Position numbers and translations under genes: made by a program
Source of the DNA: Ascoidea rubescens DSM 1968
Taxonomy: Eukaryota > Ascomycota > Saccharomycetes > Ascoideales > Ascoideaceae
DNA length: 64,000 nt
Direction: 5' to 3'
Assembly (NCBI RefSeq): GCF_001661345.1
Contig: NW_017962916.1
Span: 790,461-854,460 of the forward strand
Part shown: one piece after another, positions 46,816-57,094 of the stretch
How positions within the stretch are numbered: position 1 is the stretch's first letter
Layout: every line of letters starts with the position of its first letter
The notes under the pieces: model-generated
What the model was told of the DNA's origin: nothing
Seen by the model: the letters and a program-made list of their open reading frames with translations, nothing else
Databases searched by the model: none

Positions 46816-47721
46816 ATGGCAAATATTCACACCAAATCCTCTTTACCAGCGAAAAGATACCACAATGATATAGACACTGACAATATTCCTCAAATTAGTA
46901 AATCAAGAAAATTAAACCATTCTACAAATAGCCATATATCTAATGACACCGATTTAACCAATATCTCAAATATATCAAATATATCAAACTTGTCAAATAT
47001 TTCCCACATATCTCACATATCTCAAATATCTCAGGATTCGAATGACTTACTAACCGATAATAACACTTCTTCCCCAATTGATACCTCAATCTTAAACTCT
47101 CCAAAATACCTCTCTTCAAATTATAATTACCATAATAACATCAATAACTCTAACATCCCTAACAACTCTAATAACTCCACTTCATCTTCAAATCAAACTT
47201 CTAATCCTCACCCTGTTCACACTCACTCTCCTTATCCTTCTCCTACCAACACCAATACTTCCAACACCAACACCAACACTTCTAACTCTATCCCTTCTAA
47301 AGAAGAAAACACTAATATAGAAAATTACTACGATAATTTGGAAACTAACCCTGACTATATCTCTCTCACTTCAACGTTATCTCTACTATATAATCAGAAA
47401 CTCAAAATATCTCAAAGAATTCATCAACTATCGTTATTGAAAAAAAAATTACTACTACTTAAGAATAACTCCAGTAACAATACCAATAACAACACTTATA
47501 TTCTAAATAACCTACTTAATAGTCTTAATTTATCAAATCTCAATAACAATAACAATATAAACATCTCTGACACTGTAATAAAATCTCCCACAATCGACTG
47601 GGAAAAATATGGCTTTCTAAACAATAACTTGGTCGAAAATGAAATCAAAAACTTGGATACATTTTTCATCAATAATAACAATTCCTTTTTCAAAAATGTT
47701 CTCTTATTTGATCAAAATTGA
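46816..47721 (+). CDS. Hypothetical Asn/Ser-rich protein with a short coiled coil
   Basis: A 301 aa frame starting MANIHTKSSLPAKRYHND. The N-terminal two thirds are low complexity (NIS, SHIS and NTNTSN repeats). The more ordered part is about residues 178-220 (ISLTSTLSLLYNQKLKISQRIHQL), which would form an amphipathic coiled coil, followed by an Asn run and a small conserved-looking tail (SPTIDWEKYGFLNNN). Basic KR/SRK clusters near the start could direct it to the nucleus. Size and layout would fit a kinetochore or chromatin linker protein, but I cannot assign it. The frame extends to a TTG at 46768; the ATG at 46816 is used. Confidence 0.6.
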   Translation: MANIHTKSSLPAKRYHNDIDTDNIPQISKSRKLNHSTNSHISNDTDLTNISNISNISNLSNISHISHISQISQDSNDLLTDNNTSSPIDTSILNSPKYLSSNYNYHNNINNSNIPNNSNNSTSSSNQTSNPHPVHTHSPYPSPTNTNTSNTNTNTSNSIPSKEENTNIENYYDNLETNPDYISLTSTLSLLYNQKLKISQRIHQLSLLKKKLLLLKNNSSNNTNNNTYILNNLLNSLNLSNLNNNNNINISDTVIKSPTIDWEKYGFLNNNLVENEIKNLDTFFINNNNSFFKNVLLFDQN

Positions 47722-48150
47722 TTCACTTATCCCTTATCCCTTATCTTTATATATATATATATATCTACACTATACTATTCCAATCTTATTCTTTTTCTAT
47801 TATCTTTCTATTATCTTGCTAATCACTCAATCCAACTTTCACATTAATGGCTATCTTATATCTTATATCTTATATCTCATACTCTTTTTATATTTTATAT
47901 TTTATATTTTATACACCTCTCATTTTATACATTTTTTCATTTTATATATTCTTCATCACTCTTCATTATTTCTCATTTTATACTTATACTTTACTCTATA
48001 TTATTTCATCACTTTTACTTTTCTGTTACAATCACTACATTACGAAATATACCATTTACTTCCGATTTCATTGATTATTATAATACGTATCTATCTATTT
48101 ACAATTATTGATTTTTTTTGAAAAAACTCTCCTCTTTTTCATGCATTTAT
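47722..48150. other. AT-rich gap between convergent genes
   Basis: 430 bp of T/A-rich DNA with TATATA (47750-47762), TATCTTA repeats (47850-47880) and TTTATAT repeats (47885-47950). An open frame of about 160 codons runs through it, but its composition is Tyr/Leu/Ile/Phe only and it overlaps the end of the preceding gene, so I do not count it as a gene. Confidence 0.6.
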
Positions 48151-48597
48151 TCATTTATATTTCTCAATAGCTGATTTAACCATACTGGGATTAGCTCCTG
48201 TAATCTTTCCAATAGGCTTACTGTTCTTGAATAAAACAAATGTTGGCATGGCTGTCACCCCAAATTCGAAAGCTAAATCTTGCGAATCATCAACGTCAAC
48301 CTTATAAAACGACACTTTATCATTTTTATAATTTTCAGAAAATTTTTCTAACACTGGTGAAATGGCTTTGCATGGCGAGCACCACTTAGCAAAAAAGTCA
48401 ACAATTGTCAAATTTTCTTTATTCTCCTTTAACTTATTATTTAACTCGCTTAATGTCTTGATCTCTGATATTCCAAATAATTTCGAACTTGATGAAAATG
48501 ATCTATTAGTGAAACTAGAAGCTAAAACAGCTCTATTAAATGATCCATTAAATGATCTATTTACCAAAAAAAATGATGAACCAACAAGCGTCTTCAT
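48151..48597 (-). CDS. TRX3: Mitochondrial thioredoxin
   Basis: A 148 aa thioredoxin with an N-terminal mitochondrial presequence (MKTLVGSSFFLVNRSF to about residue 40, rich in Arg/Ser/Phe and free of acidic residues). The thioredoxin fold follows: TIVDFFAKWCSPCK with redox cysteines C73 and C76, the buried VDVDDSQDLA and the cis-Pro motif AMPTFVLF. The active site is CSPC rather than the usual CGPC. It would keep matrix proteins reduced with mitochondrial thioredoxin reductase, as Trx3 does in S. cerevisiae. The open frame extends 49 codons upstream through a Leu/Ile run coded by the promoter repeat; the ATG at 48597 gives the presequence. Confidence 0.9.
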   Translation of the reverse strand: MKTLVGSSFFLVNRSFNGSFNRAVLASSFTNRSFSSSSKLFGISEIKTLSELNNKLKENKENLTIVDFFAKWCSPCKAISPVLEKFSENYKNDKVSFYKVDVDDSQDLAFEFGVTAMPTFVLFKNSKPIGKITGANPSMVKSAIEKYK

Positions 48598-48650
48598 TAC
48601 CACCTCAACTATAATTAACAATAAAAGTAAAAGTAAAAGTAAAAATAAAC

Positions 48651-48710
48651 TATAAACAATAATAAACAATAATAAACAATAATAAACAATAATAAACAAT
48701 AATAAACAAC
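48651..48710. repeat. 10-bp tandem repeat (AATAAACAAT)n upstream of thioredoxin
   Basis: Five near-perfect copies plus one variant copy of a 10-bp unit, ending about 55 bp before the thioredoxin ATG, so probably in the promoter or 5' leader. The unit length is close to one helical turn. Reading through it creates a spurious Leu/Ile/Tyr-rich upstream frame. Confidence 0.9.
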
Positions 48711-49043
48711 AGTAGATAATTATGTCTTGTGCTAGTATCCCCAATACGAAGGCAATATGTTAACAAGATAATAAGGCAACAAATTAGCAAATTAATAATA
48801 TTGAAAATGGATGATTAATTTTCTTCGAAAAACTCCACACGAAAGGATTCTTTCAAAGTGTGGACTTCACTCGTTCTCTTTTAACCTTACCTGCTAAACT
48901 TTAGCTCTTTTTTCTTTATCTTCAACTGATTAAATCCCTCGAGCCTTTCTCTGGATAAGAGGCGAGATCAATTATATAAATATAAAGGGTATACACCTTT
49001 TTCCTTTTCTTTTTCTTACAACTCTATCCATATCAAGCTGAAA
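48711..49043. promoter_or_regulatory. Divergent promoter of thioredoxin and the MFS transporter
   Basis: About 330 bp between divergent genes. It holds an imperfect inverted repeat around 48820-48865 (ACTCCACACGAAAGGATTC against TTTCAAAGTGTGGACTTC) and a TATATAAATATAAA stretch at 48974-48987, a plausible TATA element for the transporter, whose ATG is at 49044. Confidence 0.45.
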
Positions 49044-49974
49044 ATGGGCTCAATTATTACAGGCAGACTTGACAATCATTTTCCAAAACCAAACAGGTTT
49101 GTTTCTCTCATCTTCGCCGTAATCTCGTCCGTTTGCACTGGAACAATATACGCCTATTCTTTATACTCTACTGGGTTGTCGATAAACTGCTCACTCACTG
49201 CTGAGCAAACATCTAAATTGGCCTCTGGTCTATCAATCGGTGGTATTGTTGGTGGGTTTCTTGGTTCGTACATCTTAGATAACATTGGATCCGAATTATC
49301 GTTGCTTTTAGGATCCGTAATCATTTTCATCGGATACAGTATATTGTTTATTTGTTTTAGAAATAGTTTAAGTTATTTTAATTTATTGAATTTGGCTATA
49401 TACTTAGTTGGTTGTGGAGCACAATTCGGATTGAATTGTGCATTGAAGTTGACAGTTTTAAATTTTCCTAAAAATAAATCAACAGCTCAGTCATTTCCCT
49501 TGGGTTTTTTGGCTTTATCAAGTTTGATTTTTTCAGTATTATTCCAAAAATTATTTCATTATGATATTGAAAATTTTCTTAAATTTTTAGCCATTTCATG
49601 TTTCTTAATGTTATTCTCAAGTATTTTTTTCTTGAAACATGTTAAAAATGATGCTAAAATTAGCGCTGATAGTATTAGCAATCCTAATATTATAAATTCA
49701 TCAACAAGTTTGCTCTCATCTAATAATACCAATACTACTAATAATTATTACAAAAATAAAATTGACAGCTCAATTGATAACAAAATTGATCATGAAAGGG
49801 AATTAATGAATGAATTTGACGCTGAGACTATTAACTCATTTTCAACTTATCAAAATTATTCTTCAATTGATAATGATACCGAACGTGAAAATAGAAATAG
49901 TAGATACAGTATTGGTATTATTAACAATAAAAATATTAATAATAATATTAATAATATTAATAATGATAATAATG

Positions 49975-50006
<32 letters not shown>

Positions 50007-50714
50007 GATAATGAGGAAACTGTAATGAAATTTGTTTTGTCTAAATGGTTTTGGATTCATTTGGTTATTATTGGAATTGTCTTATCATTTGGTCAAAACT
50101 TCATATTTAATGTCGGATTCATTATTAACGCACAATATCCAATCTTGGTGTCGAAATCCAAACACTTCAGTTACTCACTATCAAATTTAAAGGCAATTAA
50201 TATATCAATATTTGCCATAGCAAACTGTTGTGGCAGAGTTTTGACAGGTTTGTTTTCTGATTTTTTGAAAAATAAACTAAAATTTCAAAGGCTATGGAGT
50301 CTATATTTGGGCACGATCTTTCAATGTCTAGCACAGTTGTTTATTGTGATCTTGCCCATATCATTTTCTAATTTGGTTATTATATCGTCTATAAATGGCT
50401 TTGCCTTTGGTTTTGCCTTTGGGGTGTACCCATCAATCATAGCTGAGTTCTTTGGGGTCAAATACTTGAGCACCATGTGGTCGTTGGAGAACATGGGAGT
50501 GTTGGTTTCCTTGACTGTCATCTCGAAATACTTTGGCAGAGTGTACGATAGTCACAGCAATAACAGCAACAGCTACTCAATCACCAAAGTGTGTCTTGCT
50601 GGCAAAGATTGCTACAGAGAGGTTTTTGACTGGACTTTCGCAGTGATGCTCATCGTCTCAATGCTTGTTCTTGGCCTTATATATCTCAGGAGAAACATTT
50701 CAGACAGAAGCTGA
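49044..50714 (+). CDS. Major facilitator transporter, Mch1/nodulin-like group
   Basis: A 556 aa membrane protein with about twelve spans in two halves. The N-half begins RFVSLIFAVISSVCTGTIYAYSLY and contains LSIGGIVGGFLGSYILDNIG. A long Asn/Asp-rich cytosolic loop (about 215-330) separates it from the C-half (WFWIHLVIIGIVLSFGQNFIFNVGF to the end), which contains FAIANCCGRVLTGLFSDFL and GFAFGVYPSIIAEFFGVKYLSTMW. This matches MFS proteins of the nodulin-like/monocarboxylate type, in which yeast Mch1 (vacuolar membrane) belongs. A lumenal pair CLAGKDC precedes the last span. The substrate is unknown. Confidence 0.75.
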
Positions 50715-51070
50715 AGGATCCACATCTCTGTACTCTATTCATTTCAGTTCTTTTTATTTGGGTTCATCTTAGACTATTTTTCTTTTTACTATTTCTTCCA
50801 GTCTTTTCCTTACTCTTTCCTCCCTACTCTTTACTCTACTCAGGTTTTTACTCTTTACTCTACTCTATATACTCTTAACTCTACTCTTCACATGCTCCAA
50901 AAGACGACATTAGCTCGAAACAATCACATGCAAAAGCAAAGCATAACCACCGCTATGGGTCGGCTCTGATCAGCAAACAGAGTCCTTTCTGCTTCCTCTG
51001 CTTCCTCTGCTTCCTCTGCTTCTTCTTTCTTCTTCTCTTCCATCTCAATTACTCAAATGTCTGACCAGTC
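50715..51070. other. NTE1 upstream region
   Basis: 356 bp, strongly pyrimidine-rich on the + strand, with CTCTTTACTCTACT repeats (50815-50885) and a TTCCTCTGC triplication (50993-51020) close to the NTE1 ATG. These CT tracts are typical of yeast 5' leaders. No defined factor site. Confidence 0.5.
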
Positions 51071-54000
51071 ATGGATGCCGACACTTCTACTTCCTCCTTT
51101 GCATCTGGTATGTCTCCGGACTCTGACCTGTCTTTTCCAGCAAACACAACCTCTGCCCCACTGTCTTTCGATGTCTTTTATGGAGTTTTTTGGTTGATCA
51201 AGTTGGTTTTTAGAATTCTCTTCTACTACATTCCATCCTTTGTTCTCTCTATGTTGTCCAGAAATGTCAGCATAACCTTGCCCTTTACCTATCTTTTAAT
51301 TTTCTTGTTCTTTTTTGCCGCCCTAGTTTACTCGGTTGTTAGATACAAGTATCTAACTGCGTACTCCAAATTCAATTCGGATATTGATTTGGGTTCAGAT
51401 TCTTTTGATAACAATCAAAATCAAGAAAAATTCAAAAAGGATTATAGAAATAAAAACAAAAACAAAAACAAAAATCTTGATGCTATCTTATTCAATCCAA
51501 AGGATTTATTTGAAGAGAAAAATTCTCAATTTTCTTCTTACTTGGATGAATTCCTCTATGCTATAAAAATCTTTGGTTATTTGGAAAAACCTGTTTTTCA
51601 TGAATTAACCAAATCAATGAGAACTCAAAAATTGGATCAAAATGAAGTTTTATTCTTAGACAATTCAATTGGCTTCTCAATTGTAGTCGAAGGCACGATT
51701 CAAGTTTTTTCAAAAGTTGATAATAACAATAACAACAACAACAATATTAATAATGACAATAGTATTAGCAGCAATGATGACAATGACCCCAATTCTTTTG
51801 ACGGCCTTCGGGACAACTTTGATCCAGATAATAACAAAAATCACAATTTTGATAACAACTATAACACAAATGATGACTCCTATGTTCTAAACAATCAAAA
51901 ATACCAATTACTAAATAATGTCAAAAGCGGTGCTCCATTATCTTCTTTAATCTCGGTTTTATCCCTATTTACCGGTGATAATAATGACTTCATATCAAAA
52001 TCGTCCAATTTTCAATTGAATCAATCAAACAACCTAAATCAACTAAACAATTCAAATAATGACTCGATTAATCCAAATCAATTTCAAAATAACCAGCAAA
52101 ACTTAATCCTACCAAACATTATAGCAAAGGCTTCAACTGATGTCACAATTGCAATAATACCGGCCGACTCATTTAGAAGATTAATCAGAAAGTACCCAAG
52201 ATCCGCTTCTCATATAGTTCAAATGATTTTGACAAGATTAGGTAGAGTCACTTTTCAAGCTGCTCATTCTTATTTAGGCTTAACAAATCAATTAGTTGAA
52301 ACAGAAATTAAACTAAATGAAAACACAACCTTTGAATTACCTTCTTATTATATAAAGTCAATTAAAAATCAAAACAAAATTAATTTAAATCAAAATAATC
52401 AAAATAATCAAAATAATCAAAATAATCAAAATAATCAAAATAATATCAACAACATTGATTCTTATTTCCCCATTTTGCCCTCAACAAATGCTTCAATAAC
52501 TTCAACAATCTCAAATGAAAAATATACCGCTGAAAATGATAGCTCTTCTTTCTCAAATCCTTTTACTTATCAATTCAAAGATCCAATAACTACTCCATAC
52601 TTTTTTGCAAGTTTAGAAAAATCAAGATCCAGATCTAGCATAAATACAATTGATTCGGCTTTTCAAAATAATTACACTATCATCTCTCCATCTTATAAAA
52701 ATAAAAAAAATTATAAAATTAGTAGATCCGATATTAAGTTAAAACCAACTTTAAATGGCAGATCAAGGCATGTCATTCTTGATTCTAAAAATCAATTCAA
52801 TCCCGGTGATTTATTATCAAATGTCCCATTATCAAGAAAAGAATTCCCATATCGAATTGTTTCATCTCCAACAAGGGAAGAAATTAGAATGAGAACTTTT
52901 AGTGCTGAAGAAGAAACCGAAGAAACATCTTTAAGGATTGCATTAATTGAAAATATTTTTAAAATTCTAGGTATTTCAAGAGAAAATTTAAAACCTCCAT
53001 TAAATAAAACCTCATCTAGTACTTCAATTTTAAGTGATAATAACTATTCTCCTACTAAAAATTTTCTAAGTTTTTCTACAACTCCAACTCCTTTAACCTT
53101 AAGCATGGTAAAAAGATTTAATCAAAAAAATAATTTTAACTCTCATAACTTCTCAACTTTAAATGGAAATACGTTATCAAGTATTTATGATGAAGAAGAA
53201 AATTCTGATCATCCTATTTCTTATGATTATGATAACGCTAAAAAAGAATTTGCTGATGATATTGAAATAATTTTTTTCAAAGAGGATAGTACTATTATAA
53301 ATCAAAATTCTCAAAGTAATGGATTATATTATTTAATTGATGGATTTTTAGATGTTAGCTATAAGGATAATTCTAATGGTTCTGATTATTTTTTATATAC
53401 AATAAAACCTGGAGGAATTGGAGGTTATTTATCATCAGTTGTTGGTTACAAAAGTTTTGTTACAATGAAGGCCAAAACTGATGTTTATCTTGGTTATCTT
53501 TCAAAGAATTCAATTGAAAAACTATGTGAAAAGTATTTCATGATATATTTATCATTAGCTAGAAAATTATGTGAAACCATTCAGCAACAAAATCCTTTAA
53601 TCTTATTAATGGATTTTGCAGTAGAATGGATTCAAACACCATCAAATCATAATCTTTACATTCAAAATGAAGAGGCAGATAGTATTCATATTGTATTGAA
53701 TGGTAGATTTAGATCATATGTTCAAACAGAAGACGGAGAAACTAAAGAAGTTGATGAATATGGACAAGGTTCATCATTGGGTGAGGTTGAGGTTCTCACA
53801 GCTGCAAAGAGACCCTCAACACTTGTAGCAGTTCGAGATTCTGAGACTGCAAGTATTCCAAGAACATTATTTGAATATTTAGCATTAAAGGATCCATCGA
53901 TTACAATTAAAATTTCTAGATTAGTTGCAGAAAGAGTACTGAAAAAGAGCAATGATATTAGCTATTCATCATTTTTTGTGAATTCTAAATATGAAAAGAC

Positions 54001-55645
54001 CAATTTTTATAACTATAAAACATTGACAATTTTACCAATTACAAATGGGTTACCAGTAGCTGAATTTGGAGAAAAATTGGCCAATGCATTTAAAAGTATT
54101 GAAAAAACAGTAATGGTTTTAGATCAAACAGCTACATTAAATCATTTGGGAAGACATGCATTTGATAGATTGTCGAAATTAAAACAAAGTGGATATTTTG
54201 AGGATATCGAGGAACGATATCAAATTGTGTTATATATTGCGAATACTCCAGTAAATTCATCATGGACCAAGACATGTATATCGCAGGGGGATTGCATATT
54301 ATTATTGGCAGATGCGCTATCATATCCAGATATTGGTGATTATGAAAGATTATTGCTTAAGATGAGAACATCAGCGAGAATTGAGTTAATATTATTGCAT
54401 CCACACCGATATGTGCCACCGGGATTGACTAATAAATGGTTGAAACCTAGATTATGGGTTTCATCACATCATCATATTCAACTGGACTTTATCCATTCTG
54501 GTGATTCTAAAGGTTTTATGGTTGATGAAAGTTCGTTGGAATCGTATGGATCAATTTTGATGAATTCATTAATAGTGGCAAATTTAAGATCAAAGGTTCA
54601 AACAATAAGAAACGATATCTTTTTGAAATATAGTAAACTTCGATCGATACCATTTTATCAAAGTTCGCAATCATATAAGAATGATTTTCTAAGGTTAGCA
54701 AGAATATTGTCAGGACAAGCAGTTGGGTTGGTATTAGGAGGAGGGGGAGCGAGAGGAATTGCACATGTTGGTGTGATTAAGGCTCTAGAAGATAATGGAA
54801 TCCCGATTGATATAATTGGAGGAACATCGATTGGATCATTTGTTGGAGGATTATATTCGAGAGATTACGAATTTTTGTCCATATTTGCAAAAACCAAGAA
54901 GTTTAGTGGAAGAATGTCGAGTATTTGGAGAATGATTACTGATTTAACGTATCCAATAACTTCATATACAACAGGACATGAATTTAATAGAGGAATTTGG
55001 AAAGCATTTGGGCAAAGCCGAATTGAAGATTTTTGGTTACAGTACTTTTGCAATTCGACAAATATAACGAATTCTGAGATGGAGATTCATTCCAGTGGAT
55101 ATTCATGGAGATATATCAGAGCATCGATGTCATTAGCAGGAATGGTTCCTCCGTTGATTGACAATGGATGCATGTTATTGGATGGTGGGTATGTTGATAA
55201 TTTGCCAGTGATGGAGATGAAAAACCATGGGGCAAGCATAATATTAGCAGTTGATGTTGGGTCAATAGATGATAGAACACCAATGTCATATGGAGATTCG
55301 TTATCTGGTACATGGGCATTTTTCAATAGGTTCAATCCCTTTTCGAAGCAGCCCAATGTGCCCAACATGGCAGAGATTCAAATGAGATTAGCGTATGTTG
55401 CGTCAGTGAATGCTTTGGAGAGGGCAAAAAGAACACCGGGGGTGATCTACTTGAGACCACCAATCGACGACTTTGGCACATTAGAATTCGGAAACTTTGA
55501 CAAGATCTATCAAGTGGGAATGGACTACACAGTAAGCAAGTTGAAGGAGCTTCAGGACCATGGCAAATTCCCCAAGATACCAGGGGCAACCGGAAAACAT
55601 GTAAAGAACGAGAGACCCATCAATCAGCGCCGCAATTCAATTTAG
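51071..55645 (+). CDS. NTE1: Lysophospholipase NTE1 (neuropathy target esterase homologue)
   Basis: Nte1 is an ER-membrane serine esterase that deacylates phosphatidylcholine to glycerophosphocholine. The 1524 aa protein has one or two N-terminal membrane segments (about 38-97). Cyclic-nucleotide-binding-like domains follow at about 155-405 (split by Asn-rich inserts), 715-840 and 855-970. The linker contains VLDQTATLNHLGRHAFDRL. The patatin domain (from about 1215) carries the oxyanion loop GGGGARG (1223-1229), nucleophile Ser1253 in GTSIG and catalytic Asp1371 in DGG. The catalytic dyad is intact. Asn/Gln repeats (for example the AATCAA run at 52392-52442) lengthen the inter-domain loops. 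The gene is GC-richer at both ends than in the middle. Confidence 0.96.
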   Translation: MDADTSTSSFASGMSPDSDLSFPANTTSAPLSFDVFYGVFWLIKLVFRILFYYIPSFVLSMLSRNVSITLPFTYLLIFLFFFAALVYSVVRYKYLTAYSKFNSDIDLGSDSFDNNQNQEKFKKDYRNKNKNKNKNLDAILFNPKDLFEEKNSQFSSYLDEFLYAIKIFGYLEKPVFHELTKSMRTQKLDQNEVLFLDNSIGFSIVVEGTIQVFSKVDNNNNNNNNINNDNSISSNDDNDPNSFDGLRDNFDPDNNKNHNFDNNYNTNDDSYVLNNQKYQLLNNVKSGAPLSSLISVLSLFTGDNNDFISKSSNFQLNQSNNLNQLNNSNNDSINPNQFQNNQQNLILPNIIAKASTDVTIAIIPADSFRRLIRKYPRSASHIVQMILTRLGRVTFQAAHSYLGLTNQLVETEIKLNENTTFELPSYYIKSIKNQNKINLNQNNQNNQNNQNNQNNQNNINNIDSYFPILPSTNASITSTISNEKYTAENDSSSFSNPFTYQFKDPITTPYFFASLEKSRSRSSINTIDSAFQNNYTIISPSYKNKKNYKISRSDIKLKPTLNGRSRHVILDSKNQFNPGDLLSNVPLSRKEFPYRIVSSPTREEIRMRTFSAEEETEETSLRIALIENIFKILGISRENLKPPLNKTSSSTSILSDNNYSPTKNFLSFSTTPTPLTLSMVKRFNQKNNFNSHNFSTLNGNTLSSIYDEEENSDHPISYDYDNAKKEFADDIEIIFFKEDSTIINQNSQSNGLYYLIDGFLDVSYKDNSNGSDYFLYTIKPGGIGGYLSSVVGYKSFVTMKAKTDVYLGYLSKNSIEKLCEKYFMIYLSLARKLCETIQQQNPLILLMDFAVEWIQTPSNHNLYIQNEEADSIHIVLNGRFRSYVQTEDGETKEVDEYGQGSSLGEVEVLTAAKRPSTLVAVRDSETASIPRTLFEYLALKDPSITIKISRLVAERVLKKSNDISYSSFFVNSKYEKTNFYNYKTLTILPITNGLPVAEFGEKLANAFKSIEKTVMVLDQTATLNHLGRHAFDRLSKLKQSGYFEDIEERYQIVLYIANTPVNSSWTKTCISQGDCILLLADALSYPDIGDYERLLLKMRTSARIELILLHPHRYVPPGLTNKWLKPRLWVSSHHHIQLDFIHSGDSKGFMVDESSLESYGSILMNSLIVANLRSKVQTIRNDIFLKYSKLRSIPFYQSSQSYKNDFLRLARILSGQAVGLVLGGGGARGIAHVGVIKALEDNGIPIDIIGGTSIGSFVGGLYSRDYEFLSIFAKTKKFSGRMSSIWRMITDLTYPITSYTTGHEFNRGIWKAFGQSRIEDFWLQYFCNSTNITNSEMEIHSSGYSWRYIRASMSLAGMVPPLIDNGCMLLDGGYVDNLPVMEMKNHGASIILAVDVGSIDDRTPMSYGDSLSGTWAFFNRFNPFSKQPNVPNMAEIQMRLAYVASVNALERAKRTPGVIYLRPPIDDFGTLEFGNFDKIYQVGMDYTVSKLKELQDHGKFPKIPGATGKHVKNERPINQRRNSI

Positions 55646-56375
55646 ATAAACGATTGTGATGGTGATGATGATGGTGATGATAGTGATTGATGCTAATTAG
55701 CGAATGGATGTTTATACACAGAACCAGGGACCGAAATAGACGCTCAATCCGAGGGTGTGGATACAGACCCCCTGAAGAGAGCCCTCTTCCAAAGGGTCTA
55801 TATGCACGTGCTGCACGTGTGCCTACACCTGACTGACGCGTGTGTTTTCGAGACGACAACGCGTTTTGCTCAAACGGGAAACCGCAGAGCCCGTCTGACT
55901 AAACGGGCGTAAGCTGTTTGCGCTTTGGAACCGCTTTCCTTTGCGAAGGTTTCCCTTTGCAGAAGAACGATATAATCAGAAACAGAGCAGTGCTGGGGAG
56001 AAACCGAATTCTGCTCTTCTGTTTACTGTTCATTGTTTGTCTGGATTGTTGGCTATTTGTTTTGCTTTGGTGCCTTGGAGCTTGTTTCCGCTTCATGTTA
56101 TTTATCATCTGCTGATTTTCTCGCCACTTTTCTTGCCCTGTGGTTTTTTCTTTTCTATTGTTCTTTTCTGTTTCAATTTGGTTTCAAATCATAAAAGAAG
56201 ACAAAATTATTCCAATTAGGAAAGACTAAAACTCTTCTTTCATATACTTCGCTTTATCCTGTCTCAATACTAAAAAAAACAGCTTCTTCATTATTTTCTA
56301 CTCTTTCTTCAATATACAATAGCCTCTCATATACTCTACGATCCTCTTCACCTCTCGTTTCTTCTCTTATCTAAA
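55646..56375. promoter_or_regulatory. CDH1 upstream region: hairpins, CACGTG pair and two ACGCGT boxes
   Basis: 730 bp. The first third is GC-rich: a 35-base hairpin at 55765-55799 (AGACCC..GGGTCT outer and AAGAG..CTCTT inner stems), two CACGTG boxes nine bases apart (55805-55810, 55814-55819), two ACGCGT boxes (55836-55841, 55859-55864), and a GCCCGT..ACGGGC stem (55889-55908). ACGCGT is the MBF site of G1/S genes in yeasts, which would make periodic CDH1 or NTE1-antisense transcription possible. The last 200 bp are CT-rich leader. Confidence 0.45.
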
Positions 56376-57050
56376 ATGGAAGTTCATAAAAGACTACTTG
56401 ATGCAAGAAATTCCCCCAAGAGCATCTCATCCCCAACTCCATCCACAAAATCATCCTACTCTCATCTCAAGTCTCCTTCTTTGAAAAATCAAATCAATAT
56501 ATCTTCTACTCTACTCTCCTCCTCACCTTCACCCTCACCCTCGCCTTCCTCGTCTTCTTCCTCTTCACCTTCATCCTCGCCATCCTCTCCTACAAATTTA
56601 AAGTTGCGTTTTAATGCTAATCCAAATTCAATATTCAACTCTGTCTCAAAATCACCTCCTAAAACTCCCTCACAATTATCGCCAATTAACAATTATAAAA
56701 TTACTGAAAATGTAAACAGCAATCGATCCAATCAAACTAACCATCACAATAAAAGCAATAAATCTGACAAATCTAATAAATCTATAGATACAAATCGTAT
56801 AAATGATATTAATAATCTTAATACTATAAATGATTCTTCAATATCAAATACTAAGAAAATGATGTCTTCAAGATTTAATAATAAAAATAAAAATAAAAAC
56901 AAACTTAAAAATAAAACTATATACAGCGATAGGTTAATCCCAAATAGAATAGGAATAGATTTGCAAGCTGCTTACTCGATAAATAACATTGATGATAATC
57001 TTCTAATATCTTCAATATCAAACACTTCAATTAATAACTCATTTTTGTCC

Positions 57051-57094
<44 letters not shown>

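Noticed and set aside
47639-48121. 160-codon hydrophobic frame between the orphan and thioredoxin
   Set aside because: It is composed of Tyr/Leu/Ile/Phe from TA/TTA repeats and overlaps the preceding gene's end in another frame.
1058-48744. Long frames starting at TTG or GTG (for example 1058, 2693, 9860, 31222, 45624, 46768)
   Set aside because: Yeast nuclear genes normally start at ATG. In each case an ATG shortly downstream gives a family-type N-terminus, or for 21758 an upstream spliced ATG does.
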